Source: NP936 sp002726085
GTDB lineage: Bacteria; Acidobacteriota; Vicinamibacteria; Vicinamibacterales; UBA8438
Assembly (NCBI GenBank): GCA_036012905.1
Contig: DASCQF010000010.1
Coordinates: 1 to 64,000 of the forward strand
Direction: 5' to 3'
Length of the DNA: 64,000 bases
Positions 34,497 to 43,230 of the stretch are shown here, piece by piece (position 1 is the stretch's first letter; each line of letters opens with the position of its first letter). A model generated the notes under the pieces. It did no database searches and had not been told where the DNA came from. It was given only the letters and a program-made list of their open reading frames with translations. Position numbers and translations under genes: made by a program.

Positions 34497-35681
34497 ATGA
34501 TGAATCGGCGCCAGTTCGTCTACGCAGCGGCTGCAAGCGTCGTGACGTTCGCCCGTAGTTCACTGGCCCTCGCGGCCGACTACGACCTGGTAGTCAAGGG
34601 CGGGCGCATAATCGACCCCTCGCTACGGGTCAACGCGATCCGCGATGTGGCAATCGCGGCTGGCCGCATCGCGGCGGTCGAGGCCGAGATCGCGCCCGAG
34701 GGCGCGGAGGTCATCGATGCGACCGGCAAGCTGGTCGTTCCAGGACTGCTCGACGTCCATACGCATTATGCCCAGGACGAGAACGGCCCATCGATCTGCC
34801 TGTCGGACGGTGTGACCGGCTGGGTCGACGCAGGGTCGGAGGGCGCCGATCAGATCGGCCAGATGGTGGCCATCGCCAGGTCGGCGCCGCAGCCGGCCCG
34901 CGTGCTCCTCAACATCGGGCGCGCCGGTATCCTGCCCGACGGCGACACGATGGACCTCACCCTAGCGGATGTCGACGCTGCGAAGGCGGCGATCGCACAG
35001 AACCGAGACTTTGTCGTGGGCGTCAAGGCACGGTTAACCCAGGGGGTCGCCGCAGACGACGTCGAGGTACTGCGCCGCGCGCAAGAAGTGGCCTCATCCT
35101 TCAACCTGCCCGTGATGATTCACATCGGCCAGACGGCCTCGCCGATGTCCACCCTGATCGGTCAGCTCAAGCGCGGCGACATCGTCACCCACATGCTGGC
35201 ACCGCCGCCCAACAGCATCATCGACGACGACGACCAGATTCTGCCGGAGGTGCTCGCCGCACGGCGGCGCGGCGTGTGGTTCGACGTGGCCAACGGACGC
35301 TCGGGACATCTGCTCTGGGACACCTTCGACCGCATCCTCCAGGCGGGCTTCTGGCCCGATACGATTTCCACCGACGGCAATACGACCAGCCGGAACGCGG
35401 AAAGCGTCATCGACTTCCCGAACGTGATGTCGAAGTTTCTGAACTTCGGGATGACGATCGACCAGGTGGTTGCACGCGCGACCGTCAACGCCTCGCGCGT
35501 CTACCCGCTGTTCCGGGACCGTGGGACGCTCAATGTAGGCGCCCCGGCCGACGTGGCGGTGCTCGAGCTACGCGAAGGGTCGTTCGAGTTCGTCGACAAC
35601 TACGGAAACACGCGAACCGGCCGACAACGACTCTTTCCGAGCGAGACCGTCCTTGCCGGCAACCGGGTTCCGCGCGCCTAG
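34497..35681 (+). CDS. exported amidohydrolase/deacetylase family metallohydrolase
   Basis: 394 residues from ATG 34497 (a second ATG follows at once), with GGGGAG upstream. MNRRQFVYAAAASVVTFA is a Tat signal. Amidohydrolase barrel: DYDLVVKGGRIIDPS, metal pair HTHY, VVGVKARL whose Lys could be carbamylated, then MIHIG, THML and STDGNTTS. The binuclear layout matches the EF_0837/dihydroorotase-like subgroup; relatives hydrolyse N-acyl amino acids or cyclic amides. Export is unusual for this group. Neighbours give no substrate. Confidence 0.87.
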   Translation: MMNRRQFVYAAAASVVTFARSSLALAADYDLVVKGGRIIDPSLRVNAIRDVAIAAGRIAAVEAEIAPEGAEVIDATGKLVVPGLLDVHTHYAQDENGPSICLSDGVTGWVDAGSEGADQIGQMVAIARSAPQPARVLLNIGRAGILPDGDTMDLTLADVDAAKAAIAQNRDFVVGVKARLTQGVAADDVEVLRRAQEVASSFNLPVMIHIGQTASPMSTLIGQLKRGDIVTHMLAPPPNSIIDDDDQILPEVLAARRRGVWFDVANGRSGHLLWDTFDRILQAGFWPDTISTDGNTTSRNAESVIDFPNVMSKFLNFGMTIDQVVARATVNASRVYPLFRDRGTLNVGAPADVAVLELREGSFEFVDNYGNTRTGRQRLFPSETVLAGNRVPRA

Positions 35682-35733
35682 CAGCTTGCCTGGAACCTGC
35701 GCTTCTTCGCCTCGCAGGTGTAGACCCCGCAGG

Positions 35734-36741
35734 TCAGGGACGCAGCTCGCGCCCCAGACGTTCGAGATTTCGTGCGCCGGCCAGAATCCCATACAGCCCG
35801 ATGTTGCCTTCATGGCACGCGTACTCGAAGAGCGGACCGTCGGTGCGCCGGAACGGCATCATGACCGTATAGGGGGCGGTATATACCGACGGGTCGGTGA
35901 CGGTGTACTCGTAGGCGATAGTGTCTGAGTCGAGTCGGGTCAGGCGTTCAACCAGCTGCATGTCCGAGCCGATTCTCCCGTTCCCCCAATCGCGGAACTG
36001 AGTCGTCTCGACGACCAGGATCTCCCCTTCCCAGTGCCCGCGCGACACGCCTGCGAGCTGCTCGAACGGGGGCTTGGCGGTGTCCTCGAGCGGGATGACC
36101 CGCGCCTGTCGCGCCTGCTCGGTGAGTATCACCACGTGCTCGGCCGTCTGGAAGATCATCAAGTTGTTGTTGTAGGCGCCGGACCTGATCGGTGGACCCG
36201 ATTTGGAGAACATGATGCACCGGTCGCCCATACCCCGGTTCTCGTAGGAGTCGTACATATGCTCCCGTCGGTAGGCAGACCGCTCCCGGCTCGCCATGCG
36301 GGCCGCCTCTGTCTGCGGCGGATACCGTCCATCAGGCGGATCGATGATGAGCGACGTCCGCTTGTCGGAGGTCAGCTCGATGCCGCGCTCATACCAGAAC
36401 TCGTTGTACGACAGCACGCCGCCATCCTCACGCGACTGGTATCCGGCGTTCGGCGCCCCCGTCTCGGGGTCGAAGAGGTCACGGTTCTGACGCGTTCTCT
36501 CCGACGCCTCGAACGCCGCGGCTTCCTCTGGCGTCAGGGTCTCTTGTCCCGCGAACTGGGCGGGCCGCTGGAGCGGTGTCAGGGTGCGGAAGGTAAAGAC
36601 ACCGGAGACATCCGGATGGCCATCCGGCGTCCGCATCGGCATCCCGCCTGCGGCGGACTGGGCCATGACCGGCCGGGGTGCGAGCGTGACCATGATCGCC
36701 AGAGTGAAGAACGCCGCGAAGCATTTCTCGAGCATCTGCAA
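35734..36741 (-). CDS. secreted protein of unknown acidobacterial family (paralogue of 47589)
   Basis: 335 residues with a signal peptide (ALAIMVTLAPRPVMAQS). No named domain recognised. The family has a start of the form PDVSGVFTFRTLTPLQRP, then FLDPETGAPNAGYQSREDGG, SLIIDPPDGRYPPQT, a central DRCIMFSKSGPP, a GHWEGEILVVETTQFRDW strand and a C-terminal FEYACHEGNIGLYGILAGAR. The paralogue at 47589-48620 follows the same order. Such proteins are frequent in acidobacterial secretomes beside quinoproteins, and no activity is known to me. Function not assigned. Confidence 0.75.
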   Translation of the reverse strand: MQMLEKCFAAFFTLAIMVTLAPRPVMAQSAAGGMPMRTPDGHPDVSGVFTFRTLTPLQRPAQFAGQETLTPEEAAAFEASERTRQNRDLFDPETGAPNAGYQSREDGGVLSYNEFWYERGIELTSDKRTSLIIDPPDGRYPPQTEAARMASRERSAYRREHMYDSYENRGMGDRCIMFSKSGPPIRSGAYNNNLMIFQTAEHVVILTEQARQARVIPLEDTAKPPFEQLAGVSRGHWEGEILVVETTQFRDWGNGRIGSDMQLVERLTRLDSDTIAYEYTVTDPSVYTAPYTVMMPFRRTDGPLFEYACHEGNIGLYGILAGARNLERLGRELRP

Positions 36742-36867
36742 TCTCCCATGGTTACCGGCCGCTACACGTCACGCCCTACGCTTAGAAACGCTCCCGTGAA
36801 GGTAAGGTAACACAGCATCACGATCGGTAGAATCCGGATCGGTGAGTTGGCCTGGCCAAGCAGGACT

Positions 36868-36888
36868 CACTATTCACTATTCACTATT
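36868..36888 (+). repeat. three tandem CACTATT units
   Basis: Three exact 7-base units, AT-rich against the surrounding GC-rich sequence, run into the last codons of the NHL gene on the other strand. Too short and too few for CRISPR; looks like a microsatellite. Confidence 0.85.
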
Positions 36889-38011
36889 TAATGACGAGCC
36901 CTCTTCCCACAAGCCTGCTCGGATCGGCGTCAGGCTTCGGCACGAACTTGTTGAGCCAGCCGCCCGACCAGCTGGCGATGTAGACGTTGCCTTCTTCGTC
37001 CACGTCGAGCTGGTGCGGGCGGAACAGCCCGCCCGCCAGGCCACCCGGACCGCCATAGGCGCCCCAGGTGTGCTCCAACTCGCCGTCGAGGCTGTACTTG
37101 AGCACCCGGTGCAGGCTGGCCGAGATGACCCAGACCGCGTGGTGCTCGTCGATGAACACGCCGACCGGGTCGGTGATGTCGGGCCATTCGTCGATGAAGT
37201 CCCCGTCTTCGGTGAAGATCTGGACCCGGTTGTTCCGGCGGTCGGCGACGTAGACTCGATGCTCCTGGTCGATGGCCAGCCCGTGGACCAGATCGAACTG
37301 TCCGGGACCGGTGCCAGCCTCGCCCCACTCCATCAGGTAGTTGCCGTCGGCGTCGTACTTGACGATGCGCGTGTTCCAGTAGCCGTCACCGAGCAGGAAG
37401 CTGCCGTCGGCCAGAAAGGCCAGCACCGCCGGGTCGCCGTAGTCGAACGGCCCAGGGTTCGGGTTTGCCCGCGCCTCCGCCCGTGTCGCCGGGTCGTCCC
37501 CGTCGCCCAACCGCATCACCAGCTCGCTGCCATCGTTGGTGAACTTCAGCACCTGCATGTGGACTCCGCGCCCGCGGCCTCGCTCCACCACCCACACGTG
37601 ACGCTCGGGGTCGTACGGGCTGATGTAGACCTGGTGGGGACGGTTGAGGGTGTCGTCCCACTGCGACCAGTTCTCCACCAGATTGCCGTTCCGGTCGACG
37701 ACCACGAGATAGTTCGACGTGCCGTCGCGACGCTCGCCGTCGGCGTTGCGGTCTCCCCACACCGCCACGATGATCCGGTCAGGCGTGTCCGCCGCCACGC
37801 CAGACACTTCGCCCCAGGTCCAGGGATCTTCGTGATCCGGCGCCGGCTTCCACCACCCGGCGACGGCCTCGTAGCCGCCGGTTCGACCGTCGCCGCCTTT
37901 CACGATCGCGCGCGGTGTGGACCCCTCGGGAGTGGGTGGCATGGTGGCGCCGCCACAGGCGTACAGTCCAACCAGTGCGGACGCGAGAACGGAATGGGTG
38001 TCCAGGGTCAT
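36884..38011 (-). CDS. exported NHL-repeat 6-bladed beta-propeller protein
   Basis: 375 residues, with a short signal-like N-terminus (SVLASALVGLYACGGATM; a lipobox-like LYAC suggests lipidation). NHL blades: LVVVDRNGNLVENWSQWDD, VLAFLADGSFLLGDGYWNTRIVKYD, GPGQFDLVHGLAIDQEHRVYVADRRNNRVQIF, HQLDVDEEGNVYIASWSGGWLNKFVPKPDADPS. The last segment is shared with 12392-13492. The gene precedes the MBL hydrolase on the same strand (24-base gap), so a transcript may carry both. Role is inferred as binding only. Confidence 0.85.
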   Translation of the reverse strand: MTLDTHSVLASALVGLYACGGATMPPTPEGSTPRAIVKGGDGRTGGYEAVAGWWKPAPDHEDPWTWGEVSGVAADTPDRIIVAVWGDRNADGERRDGTSNYLVVVDRNGNLVENWSQWDDTLNRPHQVYISPYDPERHVWVVERGRGRGVHMQVLKFTNDGSELVMRLGDGDDPATRAEARANPNPGPFDYGDPAVLAFLADGSFLLGDGYWNTRIVKYDADGNYLMEWGEAGTGPGQFDLVHGLAIDQEHRVYVADRRNNRVQIFTEDGDFIDEWPDITDPVGVFIDEHHAVWVISASLHRVLKYSLDGELEHTWGAYGGPGGLAGGLFRPHQLDVDEEGNVYIASWSGGWLNKFVPKPDADPSRLVGRGLVIK

Positions 38012-38034
38012 GGGAGACTCGATCTCGGCGCTGG

Positions 38035-39072
38035 TCAGCGCGCCATGTAGGAGCGGCTGTGGCCGTTCCGGCTGTTCAGCACCGTAAAGGCACCGTCAGG
38101 CTCGACTGCGGCGCGAATCCAGTGCCCCTCGCACGCGTCGGTCTCTTCGAGGTTCGCGATCATCTCCTCGGCCGTGTTGTCCTCGGGACCGGGCGCGAAC
38201 AGCGAGCGGTGCCCCTGCCACACCCCCTCCAGACCAGGGCTGGCGGCGATGCGCTGGTAGTGCCGGGTCATCACCGCGTCGAACCCGGGTGATGTTCCGC
38301 CCAGCCCTTTGCGAGGACCGTTGTTGACCACCACCACCTGCGGCTTCATCGCATAGAGGTGCGTCGGCGAGCCGGCGTCGTCGAAGGCGGCGTGGCGGCT
38401 CGTCTGATAGACGGTCACCTCGCCGACCAGGTTCACCGGGCAGGACAGCTCGACCTCCTTGGCCCAGTTGAAGTCGCCGAGGTCGAGAAAGGTGAATCCC
38501 CCGTAAGTGAACAGGACCCCGACGCTGCGCTGGTTCTCCGGGCTGGCCTGCGCCTTCTGCTCGGCGGTCGCGCACAGCGGGTTCCCAGCGCCGCCGTTCA
38601 CCGGGGTCGAAATGATCCGCTCGTTCGACGCGATGACGGCGACGTCGACGCCACCAAGCGAGATCCGATCGCCGGCCGCGACGACCGACCGCTTGTCGCC
38701 GCACACCCGAAGATACGCGTCGACCCAGCGCTGATTCGCCTCCTCGGTGTTGGTGCCGTGGTCGTAGCAGCGCCCGATCGGAATCATCTCGGCCAGGGCT
38801 TCGAGACCGCCCACGTGGTCGGTGTGATAATGCGTGATGACGAGATGGTCGATGCGGCTCAGTCCGGCTTCCTGAGCCGCGGCGAAGATGCGCCTCGCGT
38901 CGCGATTATCCGACCCGGGGAAGCCGGTATCGATCAGCATCGACTCGCCGGTGGGCGACACGGCGAGCGTGGCGGCGCCGCCCTCCACGTCCACCCAGTA
39001 AATGTCGAAGGCGGACGGTTGGGCGACGACCGAGGTCGTCATCGTGGCAACTGCGGCCACGATGGTGGCCAT
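38035..39072 (-). CDS. secreted metallo-beta-lactamase-fold hydrolase
   Basis: 345 residues from ATG 39072, chosen for the signal ATIVAAVATMTTSVVAQ; the frame runs open through a repeat upstream but without homology. The metal motif is HYHTDHVGGL (the HxHxDH signature), with DYTxxxG-type later ligands suggested by FLDLGDFNWAKEVEL and by a late His. It is of the ComEC/Rec2-like type rather than a beta-lactamase of the drug-resistance kind. Substrate unknown. Confidence 0.85.
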   Translation of the reverse strand: MATIVAAVATMTTSVVAQPSAFDIYWVDVEGGAATLAVSPTGESMLIDTGFPGSDNRDARRIFAAAQEAGLSRIDHLVITHYHTDHVGGLEALAEMIPIGRCYDHGTNTEEANQRWVDAYLRVCGDKRSVVAAGDRISLGGVDVAVIASNERIISTPVNGGAGNPLCATAEQKAQASPENQRSVGVLFTYGGFTFLDLGDFNWAKEVELSCPVNLVGEVTVYQTSRHAAFDDAGSPTHLYAMKPQVVVVNNGPRKGLGGTSPGFDAVMTRHYQRIAASPGLEGVWQGHRSLFAPGPEDNTAEEMIANLEETDACEGHWIRAAVEPDGAFTVLNSRNGHSRSYMAR

Positions 39073-39098
39073 GTGGCGCACGGCTCTAGCCGTGCGAT

Positions 39099-39194
39099 CG
39101 CAGGCCTGAAGGCCTGCGCCACAGAACCATCTGGTGCGATCGCCGACCTGCCCGCCCGCCGCAACCTTGGCGAAGGCGGGAAGGCCTGCGCCAG
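39099..39194 (-). repeat. GTGGCGCAGGC palindromic repeat, two copies
   Basis: CGCAGGCCTGAAGGCCTGCG is a perfect hairpin (39099-39118) with GCCAC beside it, and GGCCTGCGCCAGAGAA follows at 39183-39196. The same unit occurs at 41099-41124 and 62368-62437. All four are close to PQQ dehydrogenase genes. REP-like. Confidence 0.75.
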
Positions 39195-39218
39195 AGAATC
39201 GCTGATTCTCCATGGTTC

Positions 39219-41036
39219 TCACTCCGGCAGGGCGAACACGAACAGGTTGTTGCCAGAGCTGGGACGCAGCTCGGGGGTCAGTCCCATGAAGTGCGACGCT
39301 GTGCCCCCGGAGCCGGTGCCGAACGCCAGATACTGCCGGCCATCCACGGCGAAGCTGATCGGAAAGCCGCTGAGCGGCGACCCGAGGTTGATTTCCCACA
39401 GCACCTCGCCCGTCTCCTGGTCCCAGGCGCGAACCCGTCCGTTGACGTCGCCGCCAAACAGCAGCCCGCCCCCGGTCGCGACCAGCGACATCGTGGCCGC
39501 CCGTTGCTCGTAAAGCCAGGTGGTCTCACCGGTCTCGGCGGAAATCGCACGGATGGTGCCCACGTCGTCCGTGCCCGGTGCAATCTGATGCCGGTAGGCG
39601 ATGGCATAGGTAGCCGACCGGCTCTCGGTGCGTGCGGCCGGCGTGTCGGGGTCGAACTCGGTGGTCGCCATCATCCGCGCACAGGTGTTTCGCAGCGGCA
39701 TGTACATCGTGTTGGTCAGCGGACTGTAGGCGCCGGCCTCCCAGTCTTTGCCGCCGTTCCAGGTGGGGCAGGTGAACACCTCCTGGCCGGGCCGGTTGAA
39801 GACGACCTCCGCGTTCGTCGACACCGCCCCGGTGGCGCCATCGATGTGGCTGATGACGTTCTGGGTCACAGTGGGCGTCGCCCAGAGAAACTCGCCGGTC
39901 TCGCGGTCGAGCGTGTAGACCACGCCGGTCTTGCCGGGGATGCCGGTCATCACCTTGCGGACCTCACCCGGCTGAATCCGCGGATTGATCCAGCTCACCG
40001 CGGACGGGTCTGGCGCAACGGCGGTGTCGACCAGGATGCGCTCGAATGGATGGTCCAGATCCCAGTGGTCGTTCAGGTGCTGGTAGTGCCAGCGGATCTC
40101 CCCGGTGTCGGGGTCCAGCGCCAGCGTCGAGTTGTGATAGAGGTGCGTGTTCTCGATGCCGCCCAGCATGAACTTCGGCGCCGGCGAGGTGACCGAGGTG
40201 CCCTGGTAGATGAGCCGGAGCTCCGGGTCATAACTGGCCGGCATCCAGCTGCCGACGTGAATCCGCTCTTCCCACGGCACCCCGCCCCAGGTCTCGTCGC
40301 CCGGCTCGCCCGGTCGCGGGATGGTGCTGCGCCGCCACACCTCCTCGCCGGTCTGCGCGTCGTGCGCCACGATGACGCAGGTCTCCGGCCCGCCCGTCGG
40401 CCGGCAGCTTCGGCCTGAGATCGCCTTGCCGTCGGCGATGATCGGCCCCGCGCTGTGTCCGGCCGGGGTCTCCTGATAGTCGAAGATCTCGGTCTCCCAG
40501 GCGATCTCGCCAGTGGTGGCGTCGAGGCCGAGGAAGAAGTCGTCGTCGGTGGTGTTCACGATGAACCGGTCGAAGATCGCGATGTTCCGGTTGCTGCGGG
40601 CGTTGCCCCCCACGAACTCGTAGACATCGTCCGGCAGGTCGCGCCGATACGACCAGATCAGGTCGCCCGTCACTGCATCGATCGCCTCGATGACGTCGTT
40701 CGACTGGGGCATGTAGAGCACCCCGTCGTAGGCCAGAGGCGTGCCTTCCTGGCGTCCGGTCGCGAGCGCCCGGGTCCAGACCATCCGCAAGTCGCCCACG
40801 TTCTCGCGGTCAATCTGGCTGAGCGGGCTGTACCCCCACCCGTCGAGCGTCCGGCGCCAGCTCAGCCAGTCGTCATCGGACGGATTCGCCAGCATCGCGT
40901 CCGTCACCGGGACGAACCCGTCGGCGGCTTGCGCGTAGGCAGGCTCCGGCTGCGAGACTGCCGCGAGTGTCGCAAGCATCACGATGCCGACCGCCGTCGC
41001 CAGACCAGGTCGTGAACCACCAGACTGTTTGTGCAT
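39219..41036 (-). CDS. PQQ-dependent dehydrogenase (paralogue of 27687-29444)
   Basis: 605 residues from ATG 41036, where the signal peptide (TAVGIVMLATLAAVSQPEPAYAQ) begins. Docking motifs AIDAVTGDLIW, LDATTGEIAW, HDAQTGEEVW, LDPDTGEIRW and WDQETGEVLW; active-site strip DHWDLDHPFE; a cysteine pair in GRSCRPTGGPETC. The C-terminal YLAFGTGSGGTASHFMGLTPELRPSSGNN matches the paralogue. No haem motif. It lies between the MBL hydrolase and another quinoprotein, both on the same strand, forming a cluster of two quinoproteins. Confidence 0.9.
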   Translation of the reverse strand: MHKQSGGSRPGLATAVGIVMLATLAAVSQPEPAYAQAADGFVPVTDAMLANPSDDDWLSWRRTLDGWGYSPLSQIDRENVGDLRMVWTRALATGRQEGTPLAYDGVLYMPQSNDVIEAIDAVTGDLIWSYRRDLPDDVYEFVGGNARSNRNIAIFDRFIVNTTDDDFFLGLDATTGEIAWETEIFDYQETPAGHSAGPIIADGKAISGRSCRPTGGPETCVIVAHDAQTGEEVWRRSTIPRPGEPGDETWGGVPWEERIHVGSWMPASYDPELRLIYQGTSVTSPAPKFMLGGIENTHLYHNSTLALDPDTGEIRWHYQHLNDHWDLDHPFERILVDTAVAPDPSAVSWINPRIQPGEVRKVMTGIPGKTGVVYTLDRETGEFLWATPTVTQNVISHIDGATGAVSTNAEVVFNRPGQEVFTCPTWNGGKDWEAGAYSPLTNTMYMPLRNTCARMMATTEFDPDTPAARTESRSATYAIAYRHQIAPGTDDVGTIRAISAETGETTWLYEQRAATMSLVATGGGLLFGGDVNGRVRAWDQETGEVLWEINLGSPLSGFPISFAVDGRQYLAFGTGSGGTASHFMGLTPELRPSSGNNLFVFALPE

Positions 41037-41098
41037 CGCACCGCTCCTTGTCGCCGGGTTCCTACCAAGACCTGCCCGTGGCTCACAGCTTAGAAAGA

Positions 41099-41124
41099 TG
41101 TGGCGCAGGCTTTCAAACCTGCGA
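41099..41124 (+). repeat. GTGGCGCAGGC palindromic repeat
   Basis: TGTGGCGCAGGCTTTCAAACCTGCG; the arms are separated by TTTCAAA. A copy of the repeat at 39099 and 62368, lying between two PQQ dehydrogenase genes. Confidence 0.75.
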
Positions 41125-41167
41125 GGCCAGGCCGTCTCCCATAGCAACGACCAGATCGTCCAGACTG

Positions 41168-42982
41168 CTACGGCAAGGCAAACGCCAGGACGGTGTTCGA
41201 CGCGACGACCGCCACATACTGCGTGCCGTTGATTTCATACGTCAGCGGGCTCGAGCGAATCGTGCGCCCCGCGTCGTAGTGGAAGAGCTGCTCTCCGGTT
41301 CCAGTATGAAACGCATAGAAACCGCCGTCCTCGGTACCTTGAAAGATGAGGTCGCCGGCCGTTGCCACGCTGCCGCTCGAGGCGCCGAAGGTGACCGCCG
41401 GCAGGACCCGCTGCCACACGTCCTTCCCGCTGGCCGGCTCGTAGGCGGTCAGCGTCATCGAGGGCGGAAAGGTCGGAATCCGGTCGATCTCGGTGAAGTT
41501 CTTTGCGTGCCCGCCGCCTTCCCCCAGCTTCAGACTGTCGCCGAGCGGCTTGACGAGAAGTGACACACCGGCGTTCTTGCCGGTGACGTAGAGCAGACCG
41601 GTCCTGGGGCTGAACGACGGCGACCCGAAGCTCGAGCCGCCATGCGCCACGATGTAGTGCTCGTCGGTCGAGTAGGGCGTGTACATCTGTCGCGCCTGCG
41701 CCTGCAGCTCGGGGTCGTCGAGATCGAGATACGTGGCACAGAACGGCGTCAGCGGTACGCCGGCGGCGTTGTGCGGAATCGGCTGGGTCGGATAGACGAC
41801 CTCACCTGGCACGTTCGTCTCGGTGGGCACGAGCGTCTCGACCATCGGGTTGATCGGCTCGCCGGTCTCGCGGTGCCAGAGATAGAGCAGACAGTTCTTG
41901 CCGGCCGCCCCCACGCCTTTGATGGTCTCACCATTGCGCGTCACGTCGAAGAGGACCGGGCCGGTGATGTTGTCCCAGTCCCAGAGGTCGTGATGAATCG
42001 TCTGGTAGTGCCACCTGAGCGCACCCGTCTCGAGATCGAGCGCGATTGTCGAGTTGGTGAAGAGGTTGGCCCCGGGTCGCGCGGACCCGTCGTACGGGGG
42101 ATTCGGATTGGCGGTATTGAAAAAGAGCAGTCCCAACTCGACGTCAATCGCCGGTTGGGTCCATATGCCGGCCCCGACCCGCTTCCCGTCGCCCCACGTC
42201 GGGTCCGCAAGCTCCCAGCCCTCGTCCTGCGGACCCTGCGGTATCGTGTTGAACACCCACTTGATCGCTCCGGTGGCAGCGTCGGCGGCCACGACGAGCC
42301 CGCCGGGGATATTCCCTTCGGAGATCGCGGAGGCGGCAAACAGTGTGTTGTCGTAATAGGCGGGCGAACTATTCATCCGGTAGTTGAGCGACGAAGCGTC
42401 GAAGCCTGGTGGATAGACATCCGGGTACTTGGTCTCGAGCGCCAACCCGAAAATCGGCAGGACGCCGCCATCGCCAAAGCTCTCGACGAGCGCCCCGGTC
42501 TTCGCGTCGGCCGCCACGAGCTTGTCGCCGTGGTAGGAGTAGATCGTCCCGTCGGCGTACAACGGACCGCGCACGACCCCACCGCTGACGCCATCGACCT
42601 CCAGCCTCCACACCTCGTCCCCGGTCACGGCGTTGATGGCGAGCACCGTCGCGCCGGAGTGGACGTACATCAGGCCGTCGACGACGAGCGGGGTAACCTG
42701 GCCGACGCTGAGCCCGGCCGGCACGTCGAACGACCATCGGCGCTGGAGCCGACCGACGGTCGTTGCGTTGATCTGGTCGAGCGTCGCATACCGTTGGTTG
42801 TACGGGTCCAGATTGTGACTCGCCCAGTTCGCCTGGCTGCGACCAGCAGTGATCGTGGGTGGCTCCCCTGTCCGGGTCGTCCGCCCCTGCGCCTCGGCGT
42901 CCACCGGGTGAGGGCCGCTGAACGCCACGACGGCGAGCGCCGCCGTCGCAATACAGACACGTCGGGTGTCGAGTACTCTCAT
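41168..42982 (-). CDS. PQQ-dependent dehydrogenase, glucose-dehydrogenase-like
   Basis: 604 residues with a Sec signal ending near HPVDAEAQG. Propeller motifs: AINAVTGDEVW, ADAKTGALVESF, LDLETGALRW, YEPASGKDVW, FHTGTGEQLF; active-site strip HHDLWDWDNITGPVLFDV, whose Asp fits the catalytic base. The loop GAAGKNCLLYLWHRETGEP and PTETNVPGE are shared with membrane-type glucose-dehydrogenase relatives. No haem. Its promoter module is at 43050-43055. Substrate not identifiable. Confidence 0.9.
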   Translation of the reverse strand: MRVLDTRRVCIATAALAVVAFSGPHPVDAEAQGRTTRTGEPPTITAGRSQANWASHNLDPYNQRYATLDQINATTVGRLQRRWSFDVPAGLSVGQVTPLVVDGLMYVHSGATVLAINAVTGDEVWRLEVDGVSGGVVRGPLYADGTIYSYHGDKLVAADAKTGALVESFGDGGVLPIFGLALETKYPDVYPPGFDASSLNYRMNSSPAYYDNTLFAASAISEGNIPGGLVVAADAATGAIKWVFNTIPQGPQDEGWELADPTWGDGKRVGAGIWTQPAIDVELGLLFFNTANPNPPYDGSARPGANLFTNSTIALDLETGALRWHYQTIHHDLWDWDNITGPVLFDVTRNGETIKGVGAAGKNCLLYLWHRETGEPINPMVETLVPTETNVPGEVVYPTQPIPHNAAGVPLTPFCATYLDLDDPELQAQARQMYTPYSTDEHYIVAHGGSSFGSPSFSPRTGLLYVTGKNAGVSLLVKPLGDSLKLGEGGGHAKNFTEIDRIPTFPPSMTLTAYEPASGKDVWQRVLPAVTFGASSGSVATAGDLIFQGTEDGGFYAFHTGTGEQLFHYDAGRTIRSSPLTYEINGTQYVAVVASNTVLAFALP

Positions 42983-43007
42983 CGGTCTTCTCTCTTTCGT
43001 CCCGAGT

Positions 43008-43055
43008 GTCGGTCGGACTCGAGAGGACTGTGTCGCCGAGATCCAGCCGATTATA
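43008..43055 (-). promoter_or_regulatory. TATAATCGGCTG promoter-leader module for the PQQ dehydrogenase
   Basis: Minus strand: CAGG TATAAT (43050-43055) CGGCTGGATCTCGGCGACACAG then CCTCTCGAGTCC. The layout matches those at 4036 and 34363. Confidence 0.65.
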
Positions 43056-43230
43056 CCTGTCTGGGGTCAGGGTCTCGGCGGGGTGCAGCGGGACAACGCA
43101 AGACCGATCCGACGAGCAGCGCGACGCCGGCGTGTCGCGTTGTGTAACGTGTCCTGTGTCACGGGTCCGTCAAGGGGCGTATGATCTGCTGGAAAAACTA
43201 CTCCCCGTGATTCGGGACGAGGCATTGACC

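Noticed and set aside
36868..36888. CRISPR-like direct repeats
   Set aside because: Units of 7 bases without spacers; a microsatellite.
41642..43147. Open plus-strand frame of 501 codons
   Set aside because: Antisense to the PQQ dehydrogenase at 41168-42982 and without homology.
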